Shown: piece by piece, positions 1 to 10,545 of the stretch
How positions within the stretch are numbered: position 1 is the first letter of the stretch
How the letters are laid out: the number at the start of each line of letters is the position of its first letter
From: Mesorhizobium ciceri biovar biserrulae WSM1271
GTDB taxonomy: Bacteria > Pseudomonadota > Alphaproteobacteria > Rhizobiales > Rhizobiaceae
Direction: 5' to 3'
NCBI RefSeq assembly: GCF_000185905.1
Contig: NC_014923.1
Location: forward strand, 5,603,501 to 5,667,500
Length of the DNA stretch: 64,000 bases
Made by a program: the position numbers and the translations under genes
Notes under the pieces: generated by a model
Seen by the model: only the letters and a program-made list of their open reading frames with translations
The model's database searches: none
What the model was told of the DNA's origin: nothing

Positions 1-8
1 TCGCACAC

Positions 9-332
9 TCATTCAGGAAAAGTTGTCGGCTTCCAGATGTGGGCGGAAATGATGTCCTGCAGTTCCGTGCGCACCGCACGGAAGAGTGGCAGCAGCGTGT
101 AGCGGCGGGAAGCGACAATGTCCGCCTCGTCCTCAATCGAGAGCACCGTCGATCTCGGTTCCTTCGGACCAGTCGATAGATCGGCGACCGAAGCTCGCCT
201 CTTCCACTTCGCAACCGTCTTCCGGTTGATCCCGTAGCGCTTGGCCAGCCCCCTCAGGCTCTCTTGACTATGCTGTATCGCTCGACGGACCGCCTCTGTC
301 GTTTTGGCGCTCCCATGCAGAACTTGGCCCAT
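9..332 (-). pseudogene. IS481-like transposase, N-terminal remnant
   Basis: Roughly the first 78 residues look like the N-terminal helix-turn-helix region of IS481-type transposases (for example AKRYGINRKTVAKWKRR). After the segment ending LLPLF the frame stops resembling that family. No DDE catalytic domain follows, and the frame stops 8 bases from the left edge of the window. An intact transposase would be over 300 residues, so this is a truncated remnant, probably disrupted by a later rearrangement. No terminal inverted repeats were recognised. The 197 bases between it and the next gene hold nothing I can name. Confidence 0.6.
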
Positions 333-529
333 AGCGCATCCTTTGATTCGGGAGACAAGGATGCTCCATAAGGCCCGGGATCAAACATCTAGGATGATCA
401 GATCCAGCACCAAAGAAACGGAGGGGCTGTCGGCAGGGAACATGCAGACCATGAGCGACTGGTTGTCGGCTTGTCTCCGACTGCTCTGCGTCAGAATCGC
501 CTCAAAAGCGAAGTCGCTTGGCTAATCCG

Positions 530-1867
530 TCATTTCTGGCGAAAGGCGGAGTGGAACGACACAACCAGCGGGCCCAGAATGTAGTCGAGCGCGGTGCGTT
601 CCTCGGTGACGATCATGACTGACGCTGGCATGCCCGGATAAAGCGCAATCTGTGGGGCTGCTGCCAATTCCACCGGATCGACCGCTACGTCGGCAAGATA
701 GTAGGGAAACCCAGTCTTGCTGTCGGTAATGCGATCCGCCGAAATGCGGGAGACGCGGCCATGAATTATGGGTATTGAGCGCTGCTTGTAGGATGTGAAA
801 CGAACTTCGGCAGCCATATCGGGTCGCAGGTTCGATATGTCCTCGACGCGAATCTGGGCCTGGACGATCAGCGAATTTTCGGTCGGCACGATATCGAGGA
901 TGGTCTGGCCCGGCGAAACGATCGCGCCTATCGAGAAGACGCTGAGATCTATCACCTGGCCGTCATACGGCGCGCGCACCTCGGCTCGGTCCATGGCAGC
1001 CTGGGCGGCAAACATCTTGGGCACGAGGTCGGAAAGGCTCGATTGCGTATCGATCAGCATGGCCGACAGCTTGGCTCGGCGCTCATTTGTCAATTGTGCG
1101 ATCTGGCTTTCGAGTTCGGCTTTGCTCTGTTGGCTGCCGCCGATCGCGCCGAGGTTCTCATCGATCAGGCCCTGCAGATCCGAGGCGGATCTTTCCAGCT
1201 CCAGGATGCGTGGGCGGGTCGTCAATCCGGCCTTGAGCAGCTTCGACAGGCTGGCCTTCTCGTTGATCGTCGATTGCAACTGGGCATGGTAAGATTCGAC
1301 CCGAGACTGCTTGCCCTGGATCTGCTCCTCGAGTTCGGCAATGCGCCGCTCGAGGATCTGCCTGGCGCCGGCCATCGAGGCGCGTTGGCTTTCCAGATCG
1401 GCGATCTGGTTTGCCATTGCATCCCTAAGGTAGTCTTCGTGCTCTTTGAGAATGTCCTTGGGAAAGGCAACAACCTCGCTGCCGTCCAGTTCGGCTCGGA
1501 TCCTGGCATCGGTTGCGCGCAACAGCGCATATTGCTGGGCATAAAGATTGAACTCGGACCGAATCCTGGTGTCGTCCAGCTTCAGCATTATGTCGCCCTT
1601 CCTGACGACGTCGCCATCCTTGACGCGGATCTCCTTCACCGTACCGCCGTCGAAGTGCTGTACGCTTTTGCGATTGCCATCCACCTTGACGATGGCGTCG
1701 GCAAGCACGGCGCCGTTCAGCGGGGCAAAGGCCGCCCAGCCGCCAAAGATGCCAAAGAAAGCAACGATGATCAGCAGACCTATATAGGCCGGCACCCGGA
1801 TCGAATCCGGGGCCAGAATACCGGCGTCGCCAGGCAGGCTCCGGTAGGTAAGGGCGCCGTCGCTCAT
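530..1867 (-). CDS. HlyD-family type I secretion membrane-fusion protein
   Basis: Periplasmic adaptor of a type I secretion system, linking the inner-membrane ABC exporter to a TolC-like outer-membrane channel. About 445 residues: a short cytoplasmic tail, one membrane segment near residues 25-50 (IGLLIIVAFFGIFGGWAAFA), a biotinyl-lipoyl-like half near 75-105 (GGTVKEIRVKDGDVVRKGD), a long coiled-coil hairpin (about 130-290), and a second lipoyl half and beta-barrel (RAEVRAPYDGQVIDLSVFS). The ATG at 1867 has GGAGAG just upstream and is preferred over a TTG four codons earlier. It starts about 20 bases after the ABC transporter stop, so it is the last gene of a three-gene secretion operon. No TolC homologue is present in the window. 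Confidence 0.93.
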   Translation of the reverse strand: MSDGALTYRSLPGDAGILAPDSIRVPAYIGLLIIVAFFGIFGGWAAFAPLNGAVLADAIVKVDGNRKSVQHFDGGTVKEIRVKDGDVVRKGDIMLKLDDTRIRSEFNLYAQQYALLRATDARIRAELDGSEVVAFPKDILKEHEDYLRDAMANQIADLESQRASMAGARQILERRIAELEEQIQGKQSRVESYHAQLQSTINEKASLSKLLKAGLTTRPRILELERSASDLQGLIDENLGAIGGSQQSKAELESQIAQLTNERRAKLSAMLIDTQSSLSDLVPKMFAAQAAMDRAEVRAPYDGQVIDLSVFSIGAIVSPGQTILDIVPTENSLIVQAQIRVEDISNLRPDMAAEVRFTSYKQRSIPIIHGRVSRISADRITDSKTGFPYYLADVAVDPVELAAAPQIALYPGMPASVMIVTEERTALDYILGPLVVSFHSAFRQK

Positions 1868-1886
1868 CGCTCTCTCCAAACACGGC

Positions 1887-3581
1887 TCATTGCGTTGCCA
1901 CCGCCATTGGAGCCGCGCGCTGGTTGAGGAGCGCCACGATCTCGTTTCTCATGCCAAAGGCCTCGACGGCGCCATCGCGCAACAGGAGGATCTTGTCGAC
2001 ATTCGCCAGGGTCGAGGGCCGGTGAGAGACGATGATCACCGTACTGCCGCGGCGCTTGAGTTCGATCGCGCAGTCGCTCAGCGCGCGGTCGCCATCGGCA
2101 TCGAGATTGGAGCTGGGCTCGTCGAGAATGATCAGGTTCGGCGTTCCGAACACTGCGCGGGCAAGAGCAATCCGTTGGCGATATCCTCCCGACAGCACTG
2201 CGCCACCTTCGCCGATCTGGGTCTCATAGCCCTGCGGCAGGCGGATGATCATCTCATGCACGCCGGCGAGCCGCGCGGCCTCGATGACCTCCTGGTCGAC
2301 ATTGGTCTTGAAGCGGCCGATGTTGGCGGCGACGGTATCGGAGAAGAGTTCTATATCCTGCGGCAGATAGCCGATGTGGTCGCCGAGCGCGTCGTGTCCC
2401 CATTGCGACAGGTCGGCGCCGTCCAGCCTGACGGTACCACGGCTGGGTTGCATGACGCCCGCGAGATGACGCGCCAGCGTCGACTTGCCGGCGCCGGAAG
2501 GGCCGACGATTCCCAGCGTCTCGCCTGCTTCCAGCCGGAACGATACGTCCCGCAGAAGCACTTTCTGCTGGCTTGCAATTGCAAAGCTGACCTGCTCAAC
2601 CGAAATCTTGCCGGTGGGCTTGGGCAGGTTGAACGATCTTTCGCTCTGCGCGCCCCCGTCGACCAGCTTCTCGACCCTTGCCAACGCCGCCCGCCCCAGG
2701 ATCAGGCTGCGCCAAAGGCCGACGATCTGCTCGACCGGCTGTAGCCCCCGGCCCAGCAAGAGGCTCGCGGCGAACATGGTGCCGCCGGTGATCTGCCGTT
2801 CGATCACCAGATAGGCGCCGAGGCCGAGGATCAGCGACTGCATGGTGAGCCGCAGAAAACGGATCAGACCCGACATCAGTGCGGCGCGATCGCTTGCCTC
2901 CGCCTGGCGCCGCAGCGCCAAATTGCGGTCGCGTCCCCAGCGGCGGATGAGGCCGTCGATCATCCCCATGGCGCGAACGACTTCAGCGTTTCTGAGGCTC
3001 ATCTCGGTGAAATTATAGTTGGTCGTCGCCAGGTCGTTGGCCTGCTTCAGCGGCGAACGCACGATATATTCGTTTAGCACCGCCATGGCGACCAGAAGCA
3101 GCGAGCAGCCCAGCGCGAAGAAGCCGAGCCAGGGATGCAGCAGGAAGATGATGCCGATGTAGATGGGCGACCATGGCAGGTCGAACAAAGCGTGGATGCC
3201 GCTGCCGGTGATGACCTGCCTGAACGTGTCGAAGTCTCGGATGGGCTGGCTCGGCGACGAGCCGGGCGATGGGGTCTCGACCGACGCGGCCAGGACTTTT
3301 GCCGACAGCAGCCGGTCGAGCCGCGCGCTGGCACGCGTCAGGATGGAGGCGCGCACCAGGTCGAGGCCGGCCAATGAAAGAAAGGCCGCCAGCAACACCA
3401 AGGTCAACATCACCAGCGTGGTTTCGCTGCCGCTGGTGACGACCCTGTCGTAGATCTGCAGCATGTAGAGTGGGGACGCGAGATAGAGCAGATTGATCGC
3501 CAGGCTGAACGCCGCCGCTACCAGGAAATAGCGGCGGCAGGCCCGAAGCGCATCCTTCACAATTCGAGATTTGCTATCCAC
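1887..3581 (-). CDS. Type I secretion ABC transporter (PrtD-like permease/ATPase)
   Basis: Inner-membrane exporter that would energise secretion of the adjacent VCBS/RTX-like protein. 564 residues: an N-terminal transmembrane domain of about six helices (residues 15-300) fused to an ATPase domain. Walker A is GPSGAGKST, the signature is LSGGYRQRIALARA (LSGGY rather than LSGGQ), and Walker B is LIILDEPSSNLD, followed by the switch histidine in VSHRPS. It lacks the N-terminal C39-like domain of HlyB-type exporters, which fits the PrtD/AprD branch. The start is a GTG at 3581 and is moderately certain. It lies 63 bases after the adhesin stop and just before the HlyD gene. Confidence 0.93.
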   Translation of the reverse strand: MDSKSRIVKDALRACRRYFLVAAAFSLAINLLYLASPLYMLQIYDRVVTSGSETTLVMLTLVLLAAFLSLAGLDLVRASILTRASARLDRLLSAKVLAASVETPSPGSSPSQPIRDFDTFRQVITGSGIHALFDLPWSPIYIGIIFLLHPWLGFFALGCSLLLVAMAVLNEYIVRSPLKQANDLATTNYNFTEMSLRNAEVVRAMGMIDGLIRRWGRDRNLALRRQAEASDRAALMSGLIRFLRLTMQSLILGLGAYLVIERQITGGTMFAASLLLGRGLQPVEQIVGLWRSLILGRAALARVEKLVDGGAQSERSFNLPKPTGKISVEQVSFAIASQQKVLLRDVSFRLEAGETLGIVGPSGAGKSTLARHLAGVMQPSRGTVRLDGADLSQWGHDALGDHIGYLPQDIELFSDTVAANIGRFKTNVDQEVIEAARLAGVHEMIIRLPQGYETQIGEGGAVLSGGYRQRIALARAVFGTPNLIILDEPSSNLDADGDRALSDCAIELKRRGSTVIIVSHRPSTLANVDKILLLRDGAVEAFGMRNEIVALLNQRAAPMAVATQ

Positions 3582-3617
3582 GTCCAGAACCCCACTCGAT
3601 ACGCGTCAGGCCAGGTG

Positions 3618-3637
3618 GGCCGCCGCTGGCGGCGGCC
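3618..3637 (-). terminator. GC-rich hairpin between adhesin and exporter genes
   Basis: Perfect 9-bp inverted repeat (GGCCGCCGC / GCGGCGGCC) with a 2-base loop. The T run (TTTT at 3638-3641) follows it on the plus strand only; on the transcribed minus strand the stem has no U tract. It may partly attenuate or process the transcript between the highly expressed substrate gene and its exporter, or stop plus-strand transcripts. Confidence 0.45.
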
Positions 3638-3644
3638 TTTTGGT

Positions 3645-6600
3645 TCACACCACGAAGTCGCTTGAAATTGCTCCATTGCCAACGCCCGTCAGCGTGAATT
3701 CCGCCGGATTGTACGAAACGGCGGTATGGCCTTGGCCGTCATCGGCGAGCTTGAAGCCGTTTGCATCGTAGCTGCCGACCAGATGCAGCGCGGTGCCGTG
3801 GGTCCCGTCCGAAACGGTCAGCGTTCCGCCGCTGCCATCCTGGTTTGCCTGGTAGACGGCCGTCGTTCCCGCACCGAACAGGATGTCCTCTAGCTCCAGC
3901 CTGTCGTCATTGGTGATGCCGCCGATCCGCCCGCTGAAATCGAAGGAATCGTCGAGCTGCAGCGTGCCGGCCGCATCGTGCGCGAAGGTGACATCCGTCG
4001 ACGAGGCGCTGCCGAACTCAAGCTTCGACAGGTTGCCGATCGTGGCATCGCCGTCGCCGGTGACCTGGCCATGGATGACGATGTCGCCGCCATTGGCCAA
4101 CAGCATGCCGGAATTCGCCAGCCCGCCGGTGATCGTCAGTCCACCTGAACCGGTCGCCTCCAATGTTCCGGAGTTGGTGACGACGCTGCCCCCCGTATCG
4201 ATGACCAGCGCATTCGCGCCGGAGGCGATAATGGTGCCCTGGTTGTCGAGGCTCAGCATCCCGCCGCCCAACTGGCCGGCGCCCGATATCGTGTTGTCGA
4301 CATTGACCAGAGTGACGTCCGGCCCCGTGCCGGAGATCACGTTGGCGGCGCTGTCGGACAACAGTATCTGCCCGCCGCCCTGCAGGGTCACGCCATGCTG
4401 GATGATTTGCAGCAGCGTTTCACCGCCGGTCGAGTCCAGCGAGATGAGGCCGCTATTGTTGATCATGCCGCTCAGCGGCAGCAAGGCGCCGTCGCCGATC
4501 GTCATGGTGCCGGCATTGTTGACCACCGGCGTCTGGTCGAAGACGAAATTGCCTGCCGTCAGCGCGCCCGAGTGCACGCCATCCAGCGTGATCGACTGCC
4601 CATCGCCCAGCGTGATCACCGCGTTGCCGTGGGCATCGTCGGCGATATGGGTCTGCAGGTCGGCAAAGTCCGCCAGTCCGTTGTAGCCGATAAGGTCGAT
4701 CTGGTCGGCCGCGGCGTCGAAATTATGCACCGTATCGGCACCGATCGGCTGCGAGAAGACGAAGAGATCGTTGCCGCTGGAGCCGGTCAGCACGTCGTCG
4801 CCGGACCAGGCGAAGATCGGCGAACCCGGAGCGTAGGCCTCGACATTGTCGGCGATCGACGCGCTGCCCAAGGTGCCGTCGGCATTGGTCCAGGTCATCT
4901 GAACGTCGAGCACGGCTGCCCCGGTGAAACTGACCGGTGTGGTGACGGTCAGCCCGTGCAGGTCGTTGGTCTGTGTCGTCCAGCTTCCATCGGCGTTATG
5001 CGTCGCGCCGTCGATGGTCCAGCCCGAAGGTACGTCCTTCACCGTGACGGTGATGAGCGCACCTTCATGCGAGGGATCGGTGAGAGCGAGGTTGATGGGC
5101 TCGCCGGAAGTGCCTGCGGGTTTGAGGCCGATGCCCGTTGCGATCGAATTCGTGTTTCCGCTTGCGTCTTTGAACGCCCCTGCGGCAATCGAAACGTCGA
5201 AGCTGCTGCCGTTGTTCCCGCCGACTTTATCGACTTGAAAACTATACGTACCATGTGCCGCGTCAAACACACCTGAATTCGCAACCAGCGATAGCGTCCC
5301 TTTAGACGGATTGCTCAGCGTTACGACGCTTGAAGGATCACTAACGTTCGCAAATGTTTGCGTAACACCAGTCGCACTAAACTGTATAGTGACAATGGTC
5401 GGCGTATTTGCATCGCCCTGCCTCGAATTTACTACAGAGCTGATAAGCTGGGCGTCACTAGTTCCTTGGATGGTAATGTTGACTACTTGTTGCGTGCCGT
5501 CCACCGTCGTTACGGTGAACACATCCGGCAGACTCTGACCTGTATTGAGGGCATTTACTGTCAGGTCCGCGTTGTTGAGCGTGTAGGTCCATACGCCGGC
5601 TGCTGTCATCGTATAACTGCCGTGCCCCGTTGTCCCTGAGGAGGCTATGAACGTGTTGGGCGTGTTGTCGACATCCGTGTCAGTCAATGTGCCGGTGGCG
5701 GTTGGTGTACCCGACCCATTGCTTGCGGCAGCCTCGACCACCGTTCCGGTCTTGGTGCCTGAAATCGCCGCGGCATCGTTGGCACCGTTGATGGTGACAG
5801 TGAGCACAGCAGTGTCGGTTAGGCTGCCGTCGCTGACTGTGTAGTTGAAGGTGTCGGTTGTCGAACCGCCTGTATTGAGCGCCTGCACCGTGGCATCGTT
5901 CTCGTTGACCACGTAGGTGTAGCTGCCGTTGCTGTTAAGCGTCAGCGTGCCGTGCGCGCCGACCAGGCCGACGCCCACAGAGCCGACCGAGCCAGCCCCT
6001 TCCACGCCACCGGTGCGGATGGCGCTCACCGTCAGGCTGGCGCTGTCGACATCGCTGTCGTTGGTCAGCACGTTGCCGGAACCATTGTTGCCGCCGGATC
6101 CGTTTAGCGTGCCGCTCTTCTCAGTTGCGGCAATCGCACCCGCGCTGGCGCTGGTGTCATTTGCACCGACAGGCGCGTCATTTGCACCATTGATGGTAAC
6201 GGTGAGTACTGCCGTGTCGGTCAGGCTGCCATCGCTGACCGTGTAGTTGAACGTATCGGTGGTCGAGCCGCCGGTGTTGAGCGCCTGCACCGTCAAGTCG
6301 TTCTCGTTGACCACGTAGGTGTAGCTGCCGTTGGCGGCGATGGTGAGTGTGCCGTGCGCGCCAACCAGGCCGACACCCAGCGAACCGCCCGTGCCGGCCC
6401 CTTCGGCGCCACCGGTGCGGATCGCACTCACGGTCAGGCTGGCGCTGTCGACATCGGTGTCATTGGTCAGCACGTTGCCGGAGCCATTGTTGCCGCCGGA
6501 TCCGTTCAGCGTGCCGCTCTTCTCGGTTGCGGCGACAGCACCGAGATTGGCGCTGGTGTCGTTGGCAGCGATCGGAGCGTCGTCGGTGCCGTGGATGGTG

Positions 6601-9223
6601 ACGGTGATGAGCTGGCTCGTGCCATCGGCGGTCGCAACCGTGATGCTGTCGGTGTAGTCGGTGCCGCCGACGAACTCGTCGTGGGCGTTGTTCATGGTGT
6701 AGGTCCAGACCCCGCCCGCGTCGATCGAGAAGGTGCCGAAGCCATTGCTGCCGGCCGCGTTGGTCTGCACGACAAAGGCGTTCGAGCTGTCGGGATCGGT
6801 GGCGACCAGGGTGCCGCCGGTGCTCTGCGCGGCATTGGTCTCGGTCAGCGCGGCGGTGCTGGTGCCGGTGATCACGGTGGCGTCGTCGGTGCCGTGGATG
6901 GTGACGGTGATGAGCTGGCTCGTGCCATCGGCGGTCGCAACCGTGATGCTGTCGGTGTAGTCGGTGCCGCCGACGAACTCGTCGTGGGCGTTGTTCATGG
7001 TGTAGGTCCAGACCCCGCCCGCGTCGATCGAGAAGGTGCCGAAGCCATTGCTGCCGGCCGCGTTGGTCTGCACGACAAAGGCGTTCGAGCTGTCGGGATC
7101 GGTGGCGACCAGGGTGCCGCCGGTGCTCTGCGCCGCATTGGTCTCGGTCAGCTCGGCGGTGCTGGTGCCGGTGATCACGGTGGCGTCGTCGGTGCCGTGG
7201 AGGGTGACGGTGATGAGCTGGCTCGTGCCGTCGGCGGTCGCAACCGTGATGCTGTCGGTGTAGTCGGTGCCGCCGACGAACTCGTCGTGGGCGTTGTTCA
7301 TGGTGTAGGTCCAGACCCCGCCCGCGTCGATCGAGAAGGTGCCGAAGCCATTGCTGCCGGCCGCGTTGGTCTGCACGACAAAGGCGTTCGAGCTGTCGGG
7401 ATCGGTGGCGACCAGGGTGCCGCCGGTGCTCTGCGCCGCATTGGTCTCGGTCAGCGCGGCGGTGCTGACGCCGGTGATCACGGTGGCGTCGTCGGTGCCG
7501 TGGATGGTGACGGTGATGAGCTGGCTCGTGCCATCGGCGGTCGCAACCGTGATGCTGTCGGTGTAGTCGGTGCCGCCGACGAACTCGTCGTGGGCGTTGT
7601 TCATGGTGTAGGTCCAGACCCCGCCCGCGTCGATCGAGAAGGTGCCGAAGCCGTTGCTGCCGGCCGCGTTGGTCTGCACGACAAAGGCGTTCGAGCTGTC
7701 GGGATCGGTGGCGACCAGGGTGCCGCCGGTGCTCTGCGCGGCATTGGTCTCGGTCAGCGCGGCGGTGCTGGTGCCGGTGATCACGGTGGCGTCGTCGGTG
7801 CCGTGGATGGTGACGGTGATGAGCTGGCTCGTGCCGTCGGCGGTCGCAACCGTGATGCTGTCGGTGTAGTCGGTGCCGCCGACGAACTCGTCGTGGGCGT
7901 TGTTCATGGTGTAGGTCCAGACCCCGCCGCGTCGATCGAGAAGGTGCCGAAGCCATTGCTGCCGGCCGCGTTGGTCTGCACGACAAAGGCGTTCGAGCTG
8001 TCGGGATCGGTGGCGACCAGGGTGCCGCCGGTGCTCTGCGCCGCATTGGTCTCGGTCAGCGCGGCGGTGCTGACGCCGGTGATCACGGCTGCGTCATTGG
8101 TGCCCAGGATGTGGATGGTCACCGTTGTGGCGGTGCCGTCGGCGCTGACGGCATTGAAGGTGTCGGTGTAGGTGGTGCCGGCGGCGAACTCGTCATGGGC
8201 CGAGGATGCCGTGTAGGTCCAGTTGCCGTTGGCATCGAGGTCGAAGGTGCCGTAGCTGCCTGCGGCAGCCACCTGGGGCACGAAGTGGGGATCGCTGTCG
8301 ACGTCGGAGATGGTCAGCGTACCCGAGGTCGAGATCGCCGCTGCGGTATCGGCTTCGGTCAGGTCGCGCACATCGGCCGACAGAACGGCGGCGTCGTTGG
8401 TACCGGTAATATTGACAACGATATTGTAGCTGGCGCTTCCATCCGCCGATTTTACCGTCAGAGTGTCGGTGACATGCTGGCCCTGCGTCAATGGATCCGC
8501 AAGTGCCTGATTGAGCGTATAGGCCCACACACCAGTTGTCGTATCGAAGGTGAAGGCGCCGTAAGTGCCCTGCAGGCTTGAGGAAGTTGGAGTCTGGAAA
8601 TGATTCTGGCCGACATCGGGGTCGGTGATGATCAGCTGTCCACTGGCGTTGGGATCATTCAGCGTGCCATTGGCAACACCGCCGGCCTCCACCACAGCCA
8701 GGTCTGCGCCGGGGACGGCGGTTATGATTGCGCCGTCATTGGTTCCCTGAATGTTGACCGACACGCTGGCCCAGCTCAGCGTTCCGCCACCAAGCTTGAT
8801 CGCATAGGTGAAAGTCTCGTTGATCTGGTCGCCCGCACCCATGGCTTGCAGGTTCGCGAAACCATGCGCCGCCAGATACCCGCTGAGGTCCATTTCGACC
8901 TTGCCGTTGTTGATGCGAATCAAAACGCCGTCGCCGATGCTTTCCCAGTTTGAAATGCCTGTTGACTGGACGTCCTGGTTCGTCAGGTCGATCGGCGCGT
9001 ATTGCTTCGTGGCCGTCGACGCGGAAATCCCGTCGTCCACCGAAAAAAGGGACTTTGCGTTTCCACCCAGATCGTTCGCCATCACATCGAGAACTATGAT
9101 GGTTTGCGAACCTGACGCGAGGACGACCGTATCCTCGGTGAGATTGAACAGGTCATCCTTCGCCTGCGGCGTGTTGGAGAAAGACGTCGTGGTGCCGCCG
9201 GCACCGGTGACCTGAGTAGCCAT
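3645..9223 (-). pseudogene. Giant VCBS-repeat/RTX-like secreted adhesin, frameshifted
   Basis: Predicted substrate of the type I exporter encoded downstream. The ATG at 9223 has a strong ribosome site (AAGGGGGG, 7-base spacing). The first frame runs 439 residues and ends at 7904 in an out-of-frame tail (GSGPTP). The next frame continues from about 7930 to 3645 (1420 residues from its first internal Met). Near 7925-7931 the plus strand reads accccgccgcg where every other repeat copy reads accccgcccgcg, so one C is missing. Restoring it gives one frame of 1859 residues: N-terminal VCBS-like domains, five near-identical 101-residue repeats, two repeats with the NDAPVGANDTSA pattern, and a C-terminal region with one RTX-like motif (SGDDVLTGSSGNDLFVF). 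Such proteins act in adhesion or biofilm formation. The frameshift could be a real inactivation, phase variation, or a sequencing or assembly error. Confidence 0.85.
6587..8088. repeat. Five tandem 303-bp repeats coding for VCBS domains
   Basis: Five head-to-tail copies begin at about 6587, 6890, 7193, 7496 and 7799. Each codes for 101 residues (from HGTDDATVITG to SQLITVT) and differs from the others at only a few positions. The copy nearest the protein N-terminus (7799-8088) carries the one-base deletion. A more diverged copy follows from about 8100. Near-identity at the DNA level suggests recent duplication or gene conversion. Confidence 0.95.
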
Positions 9224-9922
9224 TTTTCAACCCCCCTTTTAAGAACAGACGCCTCATCTGTTTTATCGACAGTACTGAACGACCGGCTGCTTCCAGCCGA
9301 AGAAAAACCGCGCGAATCCAGGCAGGCATGAATTTTCGCCCTCATCCAGGCACACCGCCGCGCTTGGAACAGCCGCCTCAAGCTGGCCATTCACGGACGG
9401 ATATTGACCCGATGCTGCTGGACGTGACGACTGGTCGTCACGCTACGTTCCCTACCCAACCTACATCGTCAAACTCGTGGCTTTCGACCACGAACTTTAG
9501 ATGCCTCTTATATTAGGAGATTATTAACTCTTATAGAGAGGAAGCGTCAACGCCCAACTTGGCCGAACAGTTAATAGTCGAACATAAGGGGAGCCACAGT
9601 CACTAGAATCGAGTTGTGAGATCGAACAGGCGCACGCCCGATATGAGCCAGGCGGCAGACGTGCGGCTCAGCGTGACCAGAGCCCGCCAGCGCACCACCA
9701 TACCAACACCGCACCTTGATCGCTGAGTACTTTTCGTGCAGCACGCCAACCCGACAGCCAGCCAGTTCGCTTGAACGGTCACTTAACGCGCCGGACAGCC
9801 GGGAAGCTTCATGCCCTTGATCACGGAGATCTTGAAGCCGGGCAACTCGAACATCTGTCCCACACGCTCCGTAGCACTTCGTGAAAGCTCGTCGTTCGGT
9901 ACGTGCGACCACACCTCCTCGT
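9224..9922. other. Gene-free stretch upstream of the adhesin
   Basis: About 700 bases without a convincing gene. It holds the upstream region of the adhesin operon, with a 20-bp palindrome at 9423-9442. There is also a locally AT-rich segment (9495-9540) with two direct copies of CTCTTATA at 9505-9512 and 9528-9535. No general-stress promoter motif was found here. The rest, up to the 3' end of the gene at 9923, shows nothing I recognise. Confidence 0.6.
9423..9442. promoter_or_regulatory. 20-bp palindrome, possible operator
   Basis: CGTGACGAC-TG-GTCGTCACG has perfect 9-base arms around a 2-base centre, about 200 bases upstream of the adhesin start. The size fits a binding site for a dimeric regulator, but the regulator is unknown. 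A small hairpin is the alternative. Confidence 0.4.
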
Positions 9923-10525
9923 TCAAGGCCGATTGATCGTCCGAGCGCTGTCGCGATCGGTCTCGTCAGGGATATATTCGCCGGCATTGGCATCGAAGCC
10001 GGTCCAGCCGCCAGCCTCGTAAGCCCTGCGGCGTTCGGCAAGATCGACCGATCTGGATTGCCCCAGAATTTCCTCGGCATTTGCAATGAGTTCATCGTCC
10101 ACCCTGGCCGTGACCAACGTGCCGCCGCGGCGTACGCCCTCCGCATACACGTGGGCATCGTTCTCGGGCACGCCGGACTCCGTCAGACCGCCGACAATGC
10201 CTCCGACCGCACCGCCTGCCACCGCCCCGGCAACGACACCTGTCGCGGTGGCGGCGAGCCAACCCGCCGCGACCACAGGTCCGACGCCCGGGATGGCCAT
10301 GACCCCCAGCCCTGTCAGCAATCCGCCGGCACCGCCGATCACGGCTCCAATCCCCGCGCCAGCCCCGGCATCCTCGGCAGCCTCCGAACGGTCGCCCTCG
10401 TACCAGTCATCCGAGTTGTTGGCGACGATGCTGATGTTCGCATGCGGGACGCCCGTGGCTTCAAGTTCGCGGACCGCGTCGGCCGCGTCGTCATAGTTGT
10501 CGAACAGTCCAGTTACCGTTTTCAT
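9923..10525 (-). CDS. General-stress-protein-17M-like (YflT-type) protein with glycine-zipper core
   Basis: About 200 residues. The N-terminus (TVTGLFDNYDDAADAVRELEATG) resembles the fold of general stress protein 17M/YflT. The middle (about 60-120) is a Gly/Ala-rich glycine-zipper-like stretch (GAGAGIGAVIGGAGG and similar) that may insert in or lie on a membrane. The C-terminus repeats a YflT-like half (GGTLVTARVDDELIANAEEIL). The ATG at 10525 is chosen because AGGAGA sits 5 bases upstream; an earlier in-frame start at 10549 lacks this. It follows the DUF4142 gene by 20 bases and probably shares its stress promoter. Exact biochemical role is unknown. Confidence 0.8.
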   Translation of the reverse strand: MKTVTGLFDNYDDAADAVRELEATGVPHANISIVANNSDDWYEGDRSEAAEDAGAGAGIGAVIGGAGGLLTGLGVMAIPGVGPVVAAGWLAATATGVVAGAVAGGAVGGIVGGLTESGVPENDAHVYAEGVRRGGTLVTARVDDELIANAEEILGQSRSVDLAERRRAYEAGGWTGFDANAGEYIPDETDRDSARTINRP

Positions 10526-10545
10526 TGATTTCTCCTGATCCGTGC

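Noticed and set aside
304..525. A 73-codon plus-strand frame next to the transposase remnant
   Set aside because: No similarity to anything I know, no ribosome site, and it overlaps the remnant.
6587..8088. Tandem repeats considered as a CRISPR array or satellite
   Set aside because: Units are 303 bp, contiguous, without spacers, and in frame inside a coding sequence.
6354..8171. A 605-codon open frame on the plus strand across the adhesin repeats
   Set aside because: It is antisense to the 303-bp repeats, has their periodicity and no recognisable domain, and there is no ribosome site of note. It is a by-product of high GC repeats.
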